A stretch of DNA of 64,000 nucleotides from Paramisgurnus dabryanus (lineage: Eukaryota > Chordata > Actinopteri > Cypriniformes > Cobitidae), in assembly GCF_030506205.2 (NCBI RefSeq), contig NC_133340.1:23465293-23529292 (forward strand). The letters run 5' to 3'. The translations under genes and the position numbers were made by a program. Under the pieces are notes generated by a model. It searched no databases. It saw only the letters and a program-made list of their open reading frames with translations, and was not told the origin of the DNA. Below are positions 46,800-60,229 of this stretch, in pieces. Numbering within the stretch: the stretch's first letter is position 1; each line of letters begins with the position of its first letter.

Positions 46800-48020
46800 T
46801 AAAAAATATGCCACTGGTCCAGTTTGCCGTCAATACAAAAAAAACCACCCTGTTTAGACTAGAAGAAACCAACTGCCCATGTAGTAAGTGGATTTTAAAC
46901 ATAGCTATTGATCCTCCTAGAGTTTTCTAGACAAAATAAGACTGACATTAAGAGCTGGTTGGGCTTTATAAAGCCTGTCTTCATGCTCAATACTCCATAC
47001 TCCCTTTTCAGTCACTTAAATGGTTATTGATGAGGTCCGTTTTGGAGTTCTTGCACACACGCTGGAGAACCGACAGAAGCTGAACCCAAACTTTAAAATC
47101 CGGCCTTCTACTCCACCTTCAGAGCGATACTGCAAGCCATTCATCATCATGTCAGAAACATTACCTGCTCCCTTTCACGTCTATTGTATCGACATCATTC
47201 CTTGAAAGAAGAATTGATCTACTCCTGGCCTCTCCGGTCATCTTGCTGTCTCGAGCTGGAGGAGACGGTTATGACAGATTTTAAAGTTTGCTCTTTTTAC
47301 ACACACACAACAGAGGATCATGTGAAAATGTGCAGTGCAGTAATAAAAAAGAGTTTTGTATTACTACAAAGTTTTGGACAGAGACGCACACAAACTCTAC
47401 ACTACATATTACCACAACCCACATTCACATCACACGGGCCTTTATTCTCCATCCTCTCTTGTTTGATGTACTGAGTGAAATTGTATTCCCTCGCTGGGTT
47501 TGTTTGCTTTGTTCAATGTGCCTGTCACGGCAGCGAATAATCAAAAAGAACAGAGGAAACCGTTCGGAGTTTCTTCCTGCCGAGATCAATAAAAACATTT
47601 CATCCGACCGAATTGTGCAGACGTCCTCCCGGTAGCTCCAGGTGTAAGCTGAAATAACTAGGAATAATGCAAGTCCTGAGGATTTCTGAACATCAAAGCG
47701 CTGTTGAAATGAAGTGTTCACACCTGTTTATGTCCAACAAGAAGCGGATTGAAATAACAAAACAAGATATTCACGTATTTTAGAGAAAATGCAAGTAGCG
47801 CTCGACACCATGATGCTGATGCCTTGCAAACTCATCAGAGGTAAAAAAGTGACAAAGATGCAAGCTCGAGTTAGAGAGATATAAAAATAAATAACCAGTT
47901 GGGTGTGTACATGTGACCTCACAGACCCCCCCTTTGTAAAAACTAATCACAGATCAAGCCAAAATCACAATAATGACCTATTTTGCATCCAAAATGCAGA
48001 ATTTCGCCATTTGCATCCCT
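46800..48020. other. Non-coding sequence
   Basis: Overlapping frames of 96-115 codons on both strands near 47184-47721 lack known motifs. No repeats recognised. Confidence 0.45.
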
Positions 48021-48025
48021 TGGCT

Positions 48026-48353
48026 TTAAGGGGGCATGTACACCAAGAGGTTTACAGCGGCGGGAAGTGTATGTTTTCAGTTGTTTCCAATGGAAGACCT
48101 GTGCTTTTTAAAAATGGCAGAATATTTTCTGTGCTCAGGGCTGAATTGAAAGATCGTCAGCTCAGTCCGTCAATGTCACTTTTCACGCGGCCGTCCAATC
48201 ACAGTGTAGGAGGGGCGGGACAAATATCACAACAACCAAATGGCGCATCGTTCAACGACTGATAGACAGAAGTATCATAGCAACCAAAGAGCTTATATGC
48301 GTCTGCCTGGCAGTTTCAGCAGCGTCTAAACACTTTGGTGTACACGCCCTTAA
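48026..48353. mobile_element. TTAA-flanked MITE (GTACACC ends)
   Basis: Left TTAAGGGGGCATGTACACC, reversed right TTAAGGGCGTGTACACC. The interior matches 20884-21346. Confidence 0.8.
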
Positions 48354-49060
48354 AGGGGTCACACACCGGGCGAGAAGCGCTGTGTCATAGGACAACTCAC
48401 AGGTATCGCACACCAGATGTCCAATTAAATAGCGCAAGCTTAGTCAGACAGAGTCTACTTCAAAATGCTAAACATGCATTTGCAAGCCTCTTATTGTGGT
48501 TATACTTATTGCTTGTACACTTTTTTCTACCACATCTTTTCCTTCCCTTCGCCTATCTATTAATGTGCTTGGACATTAATGCAGGTTAAGGCCTTTGCAG
48601 GTGTTTTGAGTAAATTAGCTGATTAGAGTGTGGCACCAGGTGTCTTCAAAATGTAACCTTTTTACAATATTCACATTTTCTGAGATACTGAATTTGGGAC
48701 TTTCCTTAGTTGTCAGTTATAATCATCAAAATTAAAATATTTGAAATATATCAGTCTGTGTGTAATGAATGAATATAATACACAAATTTCACTTTTTGTA
48801 TGGAATTAGTGAGATAAATCAACTTTTTGATGATATTCTAATTATATGACCAGCACCTTCATGTTAATTGTTAACGATTTAGGACATATATGATGTTATT
48901 TAATGTTAAACTATGTGAGTGGCGCGGCAGGGATTTGAGCAGCGTCCAGAGTCACAGAGGACAGCTGCATCAAACGCCCCTGATGTGTGGACATGTATAG
49001 AAAATAAATCTTCATTTTTAGATACACAGCGCTTCTCACCCTGTGTGCGACCCCCTTTAG
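48350..49060. mobile_element. MITE abutting the previous one, sharing its TTAA
   Basis: Left TTAAAGGGGTCACACACCGG, reversed right CTAAAGGGGGTCGCACACAG, then gagaagcgctgtgt in both arms. The right target site is TTAG, a one-base change from TTAA. Confidence 0.8.
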
Positions 49061-50880
49061 AGCAGTTTTTTGTGTGTTGCTAGGGTGTTTTAAGTAGGCC
49101 TGACTTAAAATAGCCCACCATTCTGGTCTCTAAATAAAATTCCCTTCTTCAATGCAAACGTAATGCTTTTAATCAAATCTGTTAATACTGTAAATCATAA
49201 TGACACATCTATTAACTCAAGGATAATAATAAATACAGCTCTGGACAAAAATAGCAATCATTTGTCCACGGCAAACAGACCCCGCCCAGCGTCGCCTCAA
49301 GAAAATCAGCTCTGTAGGTCGAAAAGTCATTGAAATTCATCAGTCATGGTGATTGAACCCTATAGTTACGCCTTACGCTCGTGAATGTGTATTTTCCGCT
49401 CTCATTTACTAGATGAGTGGATTTACGTGGTTTCGAACGTCAGACTGTTTGTTTGGTTTACACTTTTAGAGATGTGATTTGTATTTAATTAAGCTAAGCA
49501 CACGCATCCAATTCCAATTCAGTTAAACGTTTCGCATTAGAAAAATGACGCTTGGCAAGAAAGGCTCTGTAGAAACTAATATAATTAGGTCGTGTCATAT
49601 ATACCCCTGCTTTGCGTTTAATCGTCGTTCGCCATTTCTTAAATTAAAATACTTCTTTTAAGATGATGAATACGTTTTAACAAGAACCGTGAGTGGCACT
49701 CGCACAGGGAACAAATCACGCTCGCTCAGCCGCAAAATCACTCCTTGCCATTGCTTCACACGCTTCGTGATGTATAGTGACAACCCTCGCTCTGATGGGC
49801 CATGCTGGCACAAAACGGCATCACCTGACAGTGTCCCGTAACCTCCGGCTACCCTTCTGCATCACGATGGACCGACGCTCGACTCTGCATCATCCATCCA
49901 TGTAAAAGTCCTGACGGGCCATATGCCTAAAAAATCCCATGAGTCACGCTGTTTGAGAGGCATGGATCTGAATTTTTAGGAGTAAGGTCAAGCCACTGTA
50001 TGGAGAGATGGCAGCAAGAAGATTAAGATGGGAAGTTATATTTCTGCAAGTGTGCAAGCCGCTAGTTTTGCCAAATGGCAAGCAATGATTGTCTTCATAA
50101 TGACTTGCTAATATTTGTCTATATTATACTGGAATAGAGAAAGTATCTGTTTTGTCCATCACAGCATGGCTTCAGTCTTGTTCTGAGATCAGTTATGAGA
50201 TAGGACAGTGTAAAAGTGAAGAGGAAAACTTTGCATGCAAAGCCTGCTTGTTTTTGCCCGTAGATTCAGTCAGGCATTGAATGTGCCACATATTATTAGG
50301 GCTGTCGAGGAGAATTTGGCAGAATGTTGGAAAGCAGCTAACAAGCAGCGCGGACCGCTGAGACCTTCCAAAGAAAGCAGAGGCAATATGAGAACACAAG
50401 CCTGAGATTATATACAAGGGCTTGTATAGTAGATGTACTGCTGGCTGAAATGCAATTGAAAAGAAGTTATTCTGAGTCATTGCAGTAAAGTGAGGCATGC
50501 CAAACACGACTCGCAAACACGCCGGCAGGGATGTTAAAGGTCGGCCGCGACCCAGGGCCTGAAAGATTACGTGGACTTCCTTCTGGGCTTCATTCCGTGT
50601 AACAGTCAAGCCTTTCTTATATAGAAGGTTATTCTCTTTTTTCCACGAAAAAGCAGGTTCATATGAGGCAAAGTGAGTGTACAGTACCTTGTGTTCATAA
50701 CAAGACTGAAGCAGTCAATAAGTGGCACCATCCCGAATGATGTTTAGATTAAGGGACGAATCACACTTAGCGTCTTTTATGTGCGCGAATACAATATATT
50801 CAATCGTCACGTTTCCCACACATTTTTAGACGTGAAATGTGAATACGAATACTACTGTATATATTCTATTCCATGTACTA
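49061..50880. other. Non-coding sequence
   Basis: Contains the longest uninterrupted frame in the window (minus strand, 50193-50609, 138 codons), without a domain I recognise. No repeats identified. Confidence 0.45.
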
Positions 50881-50884
50881 TATA

Positions 50885-51227
50885 TGTGACCCTGGACCAT
50901 ATATAAGGTACATACATAGGTATCACGGGTATATTTGTAGCAAAATATGGGTCAAAATTATCATTTTTTTGTGCCAAAAATTATTAGGATATTAAGTAAA
51001 GATCATGTGACATTAAGAGATTTTGTAAATTTCCTACCATAAATATCAAAAATGTATTTATCAGTAGTAATATGTGTTGCAAATGGGTTCTTCAGGATAA
51101 CTTTTCTCTATATTTTGATTAAATAAGCTGATGTATAGTTTTTTAGGATAGGACAATATTTGGCTGTTATATATTTGTATTTGTAATTAAAGAATTACCC
51201 TTATGACTGGTTTGTGGTCTAGGATCT
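50885..51227. mobile_element. TGTGACCCTGGACCA-type MITE, right end eroded
   Basis: Left tgtgaccctggaccatata and right ttatgactggtttgtggtct aggatc, which echoes the mirrored terminus. The inner strings gggtcaaaattatca and attaggatattaagtaaaga belong to a very common cyprinid repeat I recognise. Confidence 0.8.
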
Positions 51228-51505
51228 TATATTTATAAAAATCTGCTTTCTTTTCTTTGCCTTTTATGTAAAGCTGTTTTGAAACAATGCACCTTGTAAT
51301 ACTTTTGATTTTCCAGCAATTCCAAGGTTTGTTATTCCCTGATAACAACCACCTGAGGCTACTAACACAGTCTGGGTGCTGCGAGTCATTTTGACAATTT
51401 ATTAGTTTTAAATAAATGTTATACAACTATGGATAATTTATAACTTATGAGAATTTATTTATGACAAATACAAGACTATTGCATTTTTGCTTTTAAAAGG
51501 GTCTA

Positions 51506-51596
51506 GCTGTCACTGGTGTGGTACCCTTTGAAAAATTACACCTTTGTACCTAAAAAGTTATTATTAGTACCTCAAAGGTATACATATTGGTACCAA

Positions 51597-51660
<64 letters not shown>

Positions 51661-51692
51661 TATCTTTTAAAGGATACTTCCTCAGTAACAGC
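51506..51692. mobile_element. GTACCTTT-type MITE with an internal TA array
   Basis: Left gctgtcactggtgtggtacc, reversed right gctgttactgaggaagtatc. Half of its length is the TA array at 51602-51658. Related copies at 37700-37835 and 42740-42996. Confidence 0.75.
51602..51658. repeat. (TA)n microsatellite
   Basis: Pure TA run lying inside the MITE. Confidence 0.96.
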
Positions 51693-51751
51693 TTGGACCA
51701 TAATTTTTTTTTACCAACATTCTTCATTTACAAATAACCTAATAAAATAAT

Positions 51752-52061
51752 TTAAAGGGATAGTTCACCCAAAAATAAAAAATTCGTCATTATTAACTCA
51801 CTCTCAAGCTTTGAAAAATAAACTGCTCTGCTTTGAAAAATGTTAATTAACAAACAGATCAGGGGCACCATTTACTTCCATAGTATTATTTTTACCTCAT
51901 ATGGAAGTCAATGGTGCCCAAGACCTTTTTTGTTATAAGCATCTTCAAAATATCATCCCTTCTGTTCAGCAGAAAAAAGACATATATACAGGTTTATAAC
52001 AACTTGAGGGGGAGTAAATAATGACAGAATTTTTACTTTTTCTGGTGAACTATCCCTTTAA
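51752..52061. mobile_element. TTAA-flanked fold-back MITE (Angel-like)
   Basis: Left TTAAAGGGATAGTTCACCC, reversed right TTAAAGGGATAGTTCACCA. The arms continue into aattcgtcattat / aaaattctgtcatta and gagtaaataatgac. Similar to the zebrafish Angel elements as I remember them; the name is tentative. Confidence 0.82.
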
Positions 52062-52083
52062 ATCAATATTCTAAGTAAATATA

Positions 52084-53156
52084 CACTCACCTAAAGGATT
52101 ATTAGGAACACCTGTTCAATTTCTCATTAACGCAATCAACCGATCACATGGCAGTTGCTTTTTATGCATTTAGGGGTGTGGTCCTGGTTAAGACAATCTC
52201 CTGAAGTCCAAACTGAATGTCAGAATGGGAAAGAAAGGTGATTTAAGCAATTTTGAGCGTGTCATGGTTGTTAGTGCCAGACGGGTCAGGGCAGTCCTGT
52301 GGGTGAAAATGACTTGTTGATACTAAAGGTCAGATGAGAATGGGCCGACTGATTCAAGCTGATAGAAAAGCAACTTTGACTGAAATAACCACTCGTTACA
52401 ACCAAGGTATGCAGCAAAGCATTTGTGAAGCCACAACACGCACAACCTTGAGGCGGATGGGCTACAACAGCAGAAGACCCCACCGGGTACCATTCATCTC
52501 CACTAAAAATAGGAAAAAGAGGCTACAATTTGCACAAGCTCACCAAAATTAGACAGTTGAAGATTGGAAAAATGTTGCCTGGTCTGACGAGTCTCAATTT
52601 CTGTTGAGACATTCATAGGGTAGAGTCAGAATTTGCCGTAAACAGAATGAGAACATGGATCCATCATGCCTTGTTACCACTGTTGAGGCTGTTGGTGGTA
52701 GTGTAATGAGCCAATTGGGCATCTTTAAAATGCTATGGCCTACCTGAGCATTGTTTCTGACCATGTCCATCCTTTTATGACCACCATGTACCCATCCTCT
52801 GATGGCTACTTCCAGCCTGATAATGCACCATGTCACAAAGCTTGAATCATTTCAAAATGGTTTCTTGAACATGACAATGAGTTCACTGTACTAAAATGGC
52901 CCCCACAGTCACCAGATCTCAACTCAATAGAGCATCTTTGGCATGTGGTGGAACGGGAGCTTCGTGCCCTGGATGTGCATCCCACAAATCTCTATCAACT
53001 GCAAGATGTTATCCTATCAATATGAGGCAACATTTCTAAAGAATGCTTTCAGCACTTTGTTGAATCAATGCTACGTAGAATTAAGGCAGTTCTGAAGGCA
53101 AAAGGGGGTCAAACACAGTATTAGTATGGTGTTCCTAATAATCCTTTAGGTGAGTG
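52084..53156 (+). mobile_element. Tc1-like DNA transposon with intact ends and a decayed transposase
   Basis: 1,073 bp. The 29-bp terminal inverted repeats are perfect mirror images, beginning CACTCACCTAAAGGATTATT. TA flanks both sides (52082-52083, 53157-53158), the target site of Tc1/mariner elements. It lies 22 bp after the Angel-like MITE. Confidence 0.95.
52225..53124 (+). pseudogene. Tc1-like transposase pseudogene
   Basis: Opens with ATG GGA AAG AAA GGT (MGKKGDL), the usual start in this fish family. A large part of the N-terminal helix-turn-helix region is deleted and frame-shifted after about codon 30; TRYNQGMQQ and RPHRVPF then mark the second DNA-binding part. A tryptophan codon has become TAG (52550-52552, after AHQN). 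The catalytic triad positions can still be found: WSDES (first D), DNAPCH (second D) and IEHLWHVVERE (E, 34-residue spacing family). The segment between the first two is shortened, losing the conserved GVMVWG region, so the protein would be dead. The frame ends near KGGQTQY and a stop. Confidence 0.88.
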
Positions 53157-53169
53157 TATTTACTGATGA

Positions 53170-55600
53170 GGCAAGAAGTTGTGTAACAAGTGGGATACCA
53201 AAAACTCCCTTCAGGGTGACATGAAACCTGATCACCCTGTCTAGTTGGACATACAAAGATTAATAAATGCAGTAAAAAATACTGTAATATTGTTCATTGT
53301 TTTGTTGCATATGATGAAAGATTTACGAGAGTGGGGACTGAAGCTGCAGTAATATGATGGTCTGTGGGGTTTTTTTTGGAGACATTTGTTATGTTTATTA
53401 GGCATGTAATGTCGCTGTGAAATCAGGGTGATGTGGTCACTCGGCTGCACTGCATTATTGTGAACGGCACGTCGGCTGATCTAAATTCAGTGCGTGTCGC
53501 CTGGCAAATGTCCTGTAACGGCTAAAACTCTAATAGCTTTCCACGGCATATGGAAGCGACAGGATTAATCATATTTGGGTGGGACATTTGTAGCAGACAA
53601 CCTTTAGCAGATATCATTAGAATGTTCCCAAAACCTTTTTCTTGTGGTAAGGGTTTAAGACAGGGATTTCTGGTTTATACTTCAGACTTTCTTTACATGA
53701 CCAATAAAGCATATTAAATGTAATTATCGGTTAGAAGCTTGATGGATCTCACGTAATGTTATAAAGAGTAAACATACCAATATTTAAAAAACCTTTGGTC
53801 AGAGAGAAAATTAAACGTTTTTAGCTTTTTAAAAAGACTTAAATAAATAAATGTTTAACATCTGAATAAAACTAAATGAACCATCTTTATATGTCAATAA
53901 TGTAGAGAACAGATATGACCATGACCTGGCCACTCACATTATGTCTGTAATAATTTCATAAGTAATTTCAAATGTTTGTTCATGTCTCGTCTAAAAGAAC
54001 GAATCATATTTTCGGAGCAAATATTCATTATGAGCTCAATGAGGCATTTAATTAAATTCTTTGCTCAAATGTTTTAAATGTCTTCATTAAACAATCTTTA
54101 CAAAAATGAAGCCATGGCAACAAATTGTTATAATGAAATGTGATACCTCTGGGCTTTAGAGAACAAAATGTTGTTGTTAATTTTTATTTAAAATTAATGT
54201 CACAGAAATAGGCTCAAATTTTTTCTTCGATGTTGCTTTTTCATAGATCAGGAGATTTCATGAGATCTCAGTTGGGTCAAATATTCCTTGTTATAAAAGT
54301 TGTTATAAATTATAAAAAATACATTTTAATTAGCTTAAGTTATTTCAACTTTATTTTTATAATTTATAACAACTCCTCACTAGATTAATTGTTAATTCAA
54401 GTTGATTAAACTTAAAAATGTAAGTGCAACAAAGAATTTTTACAGAGTCTCAAATATAACTCCTAAATTAGTAAAAATAAAAATAGAAACAAACAAAACC
54501 AAAGTTTGTATAGCTATAAAATAATAGATTTTATAGGTAAAATGATTTGACTTTGGAAATATGCAATAAGAAATGTTTGAAATATTCAATAATATTGACT
54601 TTTTATAGCAGACTTAGCTAATCTTAATTTAGTTTGGACATTGTTGAGTCATCTAAAAGTCTAGTGGAGACAGAAGAAATACTTAAAAAGAAGACTTGAA
54701 TGTCCACATATTTGCACCATAAAACTTAATACCAGTTGTACATAAAAATGGACAATTACACTGCTTCATGTTCAAAGAAAAAATATTTGGTTATTATATT
54801 TATTGGTTCTTCCTAACCCCAAAAATAGCTGGAAGAAATCTGAGAGAAAACAAAAAATACAAACCAAAGCTCGGGTCTTAGGAGGTTAAGCAGAAGTTTC
54901 CATTTGCACTCCATTTAATCAATCATAAGGCTAAAATCGTAAATGCCCTCATTTATAAAAGTAATGATGCACCTCGATCTGCGTGATTTGAGATGCATTC
55001 ATGTCTGTAGTGCAAATGATGTGAAACGTTACGCATCAAAATGTCTCTCTACCTGCTCCAAACTTAAATTGTTTGGGAATATTGTGGTATTTTTACAAAT
55101 GACTTATCTGTAAGCTTCATTATTGTTTAAAAATGTATGTGCACTCATAATCTTTAATCAAAAACGCAAATCTCCTCAACTCCTCGAAATGATCTCATTT
55201 TACTTCCGGTCATGTGGTATGGCGGGTGGGCGGGGTCGGGGCAAAGATCACAGCGATTAGCAAATAGCAACATAACCCAGCTTTCAATGATGTAATTAAT
55301 TCTCGATGGACGAATTTAAGTCCCGTCCTACCTTTTTTATTTCAGAAGCCGTTTCACTCAGATACATACGTCACGACAAGCATAGTAAAACAATCAATAC
55401 TTACGTTTCTTTTAGGGACACTCCTACAATCTCTCTTTCTCTCTGGCTTTGTGTTGGTCTCTCCAAGTTAAAAAATATTTAGGATGTACCCATGTTTCAA
55501 GTCTATTAACTATCTATTAAACCCTGGTGAATCAATCCCATTGATTGGACGATAAAGACCGCAGGCAGCTATGAAGGAGATGAGGTCACAGTGGATCAAA
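53170..55600. other. Non-coding sequence with a small palindromic MITE remnant
   Basis: Around 54290-54450 ataaattataaaaa/tttttataatttat and ttgattaaactt motifs suggest an eroded CACTG-type MITE (ending tttttacagag). A GC-richer patch near 55200-55260 holds acttccgg and gggcgggg. No exon identified. Confidence 0.4.
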
Positions 55601-55614
55601 AAATTTTTACTTAC

Positions 55615-55650
55615 CTGGACTCCATCATCATATAAAATGCATGAGATCTG
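55615..55650 (-). other. Candidate small exon ending at a consensus donor
   Basis: The minus strand reads GAGTCCAG followed by gtaagtaaaaa, a consensus donor. It is preceded by three consecutive ATG codons and a possible acceptor (gtgcttgcag). The frame leaves in phase 2, compatible with the acceptor proposed at 14743. A hAT-like element begins 42 bp farther upstream (from 55692). There is no protein similarity to judge by. Confidence 0.17.
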
Positions 55651-55691
55651 CTCTGCAAGCACTGCGATTGTTTCCTATTTTATTTTATTTA

Positions 55692-56744
<1,053 letters not shown>

Positions 56745-56749
56745 TATTT

Positions 56750-57735
56750 ATATTTTATAGCTAGCAGAATAAAGACAGATAAAGGAAATGGGACATTCTA
56801 AAACACTTAGCATAAAACGCTTCACGTAGATTAATGTGACACACAACAAAGAGCAGAGAAAGAAACAGATTTCTCCTAAACATTATGAACAATAAACATG
56901 ATCTACTAGTAAAAGAGTAACGTCGTAATCCAAGAGGTAAGCATTTTCTTGCCCATTTTAAGGAAACAGTTTAATGTGACTTAATATATTGAGCTCATAA
57001 CCTTGAAAGACAATATTTTATTGCACCTATTTGATCACAAATCCAGCCTACAAGAAAACTGGGGATTGTTTTTTGGCTTAAAATGAAAAGTTCACATTAT
57101 AATAAAAAATCTTCACCATTTCCTCAACTGTACGTCATTTCAACACGAGACAGAAGATCAGACATATGCCTGACATCTTTTTTATGTTTAACAAGAAAAC
57201 GAAACATATTTTGAGTGTCATAAGGATGGGGAAATAATGACATCACTATTTCCTTCAAAACATTTTCTTTCATGTTCCATACAAGCGTTTTCTCTTGTCC
57301 GCAATGCAGAGAACAAACTACTGGAGGTGGCTCTGGTGGATAAAACGTAAAAACCAATTAGAAAAGCAGCAGAGAAGAGGGAACGAGGATTAGAGCGCAA
57401 TGAAAAGCAGACGACACGCATGAAAAATTTCACATGGCTTTGATCACTCAAGTTTGGTAGGCCGGTTAAACTGTGCCAGGTCACATGTCCTTTCTTACTC
57501 TTACAGCTTCACATCATTGCTTCTTTATATTCAATATGATTAACGTCTGAATTTATTGTAAATTCTAAAAAAATGACACACACACACACACACGCCGTCA
57601 TCTTCCTCATGTACTGTCATGACATATGGTTCTGCGTTTCTGCAGTTGGTTAGTATTGTGTATGTCGGATATGTGTTGCTTCATCATATAAACAATAGCA
57701 GTCAATGCCAGTACTTCTTTACACTACATACCCAC
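56750..57735. other. Non-coding sequence
   Basis: No recognisable repeat or exon. A (CA)7 run is near 57580. Confidence 0.45.
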
Positions 57736-57738
57736 GAG

Positions 57739-58785
57739 CAGGGGTGCATAACTGGTGCGGGCGGTTAAAATAAAAAATGTGCACAAGACACTGCTCTAAA
57801 AGGCGCTTTTGCGTACTGCTGGATTTTTAGGGATTGCTCCGTGCATCATTGTAAAATAATTATTACAAACTTGTTAACATTAATGTGTGTTAGCAGAGGT
57901 ACAACAGTCACTGGCCCGATTGGCCAATTTAAATATATAAGCACAACAAGACGCGAAACAGATCTCACGCGATCTCTTTACTTACATGTTGTTTGATAAG
58001 TTGCGTTTGCGCGCACCTCAAAAGTAAGCACGACCAACATCTCAAGGTTTCAGACTGACAGGCAGCGCGCAAATGTCAACTGAGTTTGTTTTCTTGCACT
58101 TGAGCGGACATTTTAAAACTAAATCATCACAAAGTGCCTTGATTATAGTAGTAAAAGTCTTTTACACATTAAATAAATACAAGCAGTTGAGAAAAAAATG
58201 TGAGTCTGTGTAACAATTTACTGGATCCATGCATTTAAAGGGACAGTACACCCATTTTTAGAGTGACCCGATGCTGTTTTTAATATTAATCAAACCACAG
58301 ACAAAGACAATCATAATTTCCTTGTCTTGACTAAATAACTTTTGTAACTTTTAATAAGAATTAATCTAATATACACAGTAAAAACTATGCAGTATTATCT
58401 GATTACTTTATTTAGTTTCGATACTGTACTTAAAAATTACAGACCAGCCTGAAAACATGAACATCACTGTTAATTTCATTTGTATGTTTCTTCTATTGTA
58501 TTTATTTGTGCTATTGCTCACAAGATTTTTTATTTCTGACCATTTACTTGTCTTTAACAATATTTGAAATTTATATGAGTTAGCAGACATTTATAAAAGG
58601 TTACATGTGTTAAAACAATATTTTATTTTATATGCATCATCGTCTACCATGTTTAAACCAAAGTGATATGGCGAAGAGAGTAGTCAGGAGATTAATGATG
58701 TTGACAGCATGTAGGATGTTGGCGCTATTAATAGTGTGAGTACCAAGCAACATCTCCAGGTGCAAAAAAGTTATGTGCACCCCTG
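57739..58785. mobile_element. hAT-like element with CAGGGGTGCA ends
   Basis: Left CAGGGGTGCATAACTGGTGC, reversed right CAGGGGTGCACATAACTTTT. Flanks CCCACGAG and CACATGAG agree at 6 of 8, one difference being C to T at a CpG. It carries a stub of a TTTAAAGGGACAGTACACC element at about 58236. Confidence 0.7.
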
Positions 58786-58838
58786 CACATGAGTCACTTT
58801 GTCTGTGACTTGTAAACAAAGATAAAGATAAACACCAG

Positions 58839-59740
58839 TTAAAGGAATATTCAATTTTCTTAAAAGAAAAATCCAGATAATTTACTCACCACCATGTCAT
58901 AAAAATGTTGATGTCTTTCTTTGTTCAGTCGAGAAGAAATTATGTTTTTTGAGGAAAACATTGCAGGATTTTTCTCATTTTAATGGATTTTAATAGAGCC
59001 CAACATTTAATACTTAACTCAACACTTAACAGTTTTTTTCAACAGAGTTTCAAAAGACTCAAACGAGGCATAAGGGTCTTATCTAGCAAAACGATTGTCA
59101 TTTTTTAAAAGAAAAATGAAAAATATGCACTTTTAAACCACAACTTCTCGTCTATCTCCGGTCCTGCGTGACCTAACGTAAATGCGTACGTAGAGAGGTC
59201 ACATGTTACATATATGAAACGCACATTTGCGGACCATTGTAAACAATAAACTGACACAAAGATATTAATTAGTATCATTCCACATACAACAACGTTGGAA
59301 CGGTCCTCTTTCAACACACTTGTAAACACTGGGGCGGAGTTTCGCGTTCCTCCTCTGTGACCTCTTGACGTCATGACGTATTGCGTGGGGTCACGCTGGC
59401 GCATCACTACCGGATCTAGACGAGAAGTTGTGCTTTAAAAGTGCATATTTTTTATTTTTATTCTCAAAAATGACAATCGTTTAGATAAGACCCTTATGCC
59501 TCGTTTGGGATCGTTTATAGTCCTTTGAAACTCTGTTGAAAAAAACTGTTAAGCGTTGAGTTAAGTATTAAATGTTGGGCTCTATTAAAGTCCATTAAAA
59601 TGAGAAAAATCCTGCAATGTTTTTCTCAAAAAACATAATTTCTTCTCGACTGAAAAAAGAAAGACATCAACATTTTGGATGACATGGTGGTGAGTAAATT
59701 ATCTGGATTTTTCTTTTAAGAAAATTGACTGTTCCTTTAA
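58839..59740. mobile_element. Complete long-inverted-repeat (fold-back) element, TTAA-flanked
   Basis: About 900 bp. Left TTAAAGGAATATTCAATTTT, reversed right TTAAAGGAACAGTCAATTTT. The arms continue for about 330 bp with few mismatches (ttactcaccaccatgtcat, ttcagtcgagaagaaatta, acgaggcataagggtctta, accacaacttctcgtct). The unique core of roughly 150-200 bp (gtatcattccacatacaaca, gtaaacactggggcg) is also in the copy at 15446. There is no coding capacity. TTAA sites fit piggyBac or Kolobok. Confidence 0.9.
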
Positions 59741-59927
59741 GGTAAAACAGTAGTTTTCAGTATAGTGTACTTAAATATTAAATACAATGAAAAATAAACT
59801 TTTAAGTTTGGATTAATTGTAATTTATAAATATTATTTACTTAATTTTTAATTGGTTTACTTAAATCTTTTTAGGTAATTGGTTACCACAAAAGTTTTGA
59901 GTAACCTGCAGGTTGTATAGTGTAGAG

Positions 59928-60228
59928 CAGTGTTTCCCAACCAGGGTGGCGGGGCCCACAGGGGGGCCTCAGCAGATTTCCAAAGAGGCCCGAAGAGGAC
60001 TTAAAATTATAAAAAACTGGACAAAACAAGCATTAAAATAAGCTAAAACAAGCCAAAATCAAGTTGTTTTTCTTATTTTATTTTGGTCATTTTAGTAGCG
60101 AATATACATCTGTCTAGTCATTCCAAGCTCTAGTTCATTTTATTGGGAAAAAATTTGGTGAGTGGGGACTTCAAATATTGTTGTGGGCAACTAGGGGGCA
60201 TTGAAGTGAAAAAGGTTTGGAACCACTG
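59928..60228. mobile_element. hAT MITE with CAGTGTTTCCCAACC ends
   Basis: Left CAGTGTTTCCCAACCAGGGT, reversed right CAGTGGTTCCAAACCTTTTT. Flanks GTGTAGAG and TTGTAGAG agree at 7 of 8. Confidence 0.88.
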
Positions 60229-60229
60229 T

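Noticed and set aside
47184..47721. Overlapping 96-115 codon frames on both strands
   Set aside because: Mutually overlapping, without known motifs or splice logic; treated as chance.
50193..50609. 138-codon minus-strand open frame
   Set aside because: No domain, no homologous motif and no splice context; a frame of this length is expected by chance in 64 kb.
55200..55260. GC-rich patch with acttccgg and gggcgggg as a promoter of the minus-strand gene
   Set aside because: It lies downstream of the candidate minus-strand exon at 55.6 kb, and no plus-strand exon follows it.
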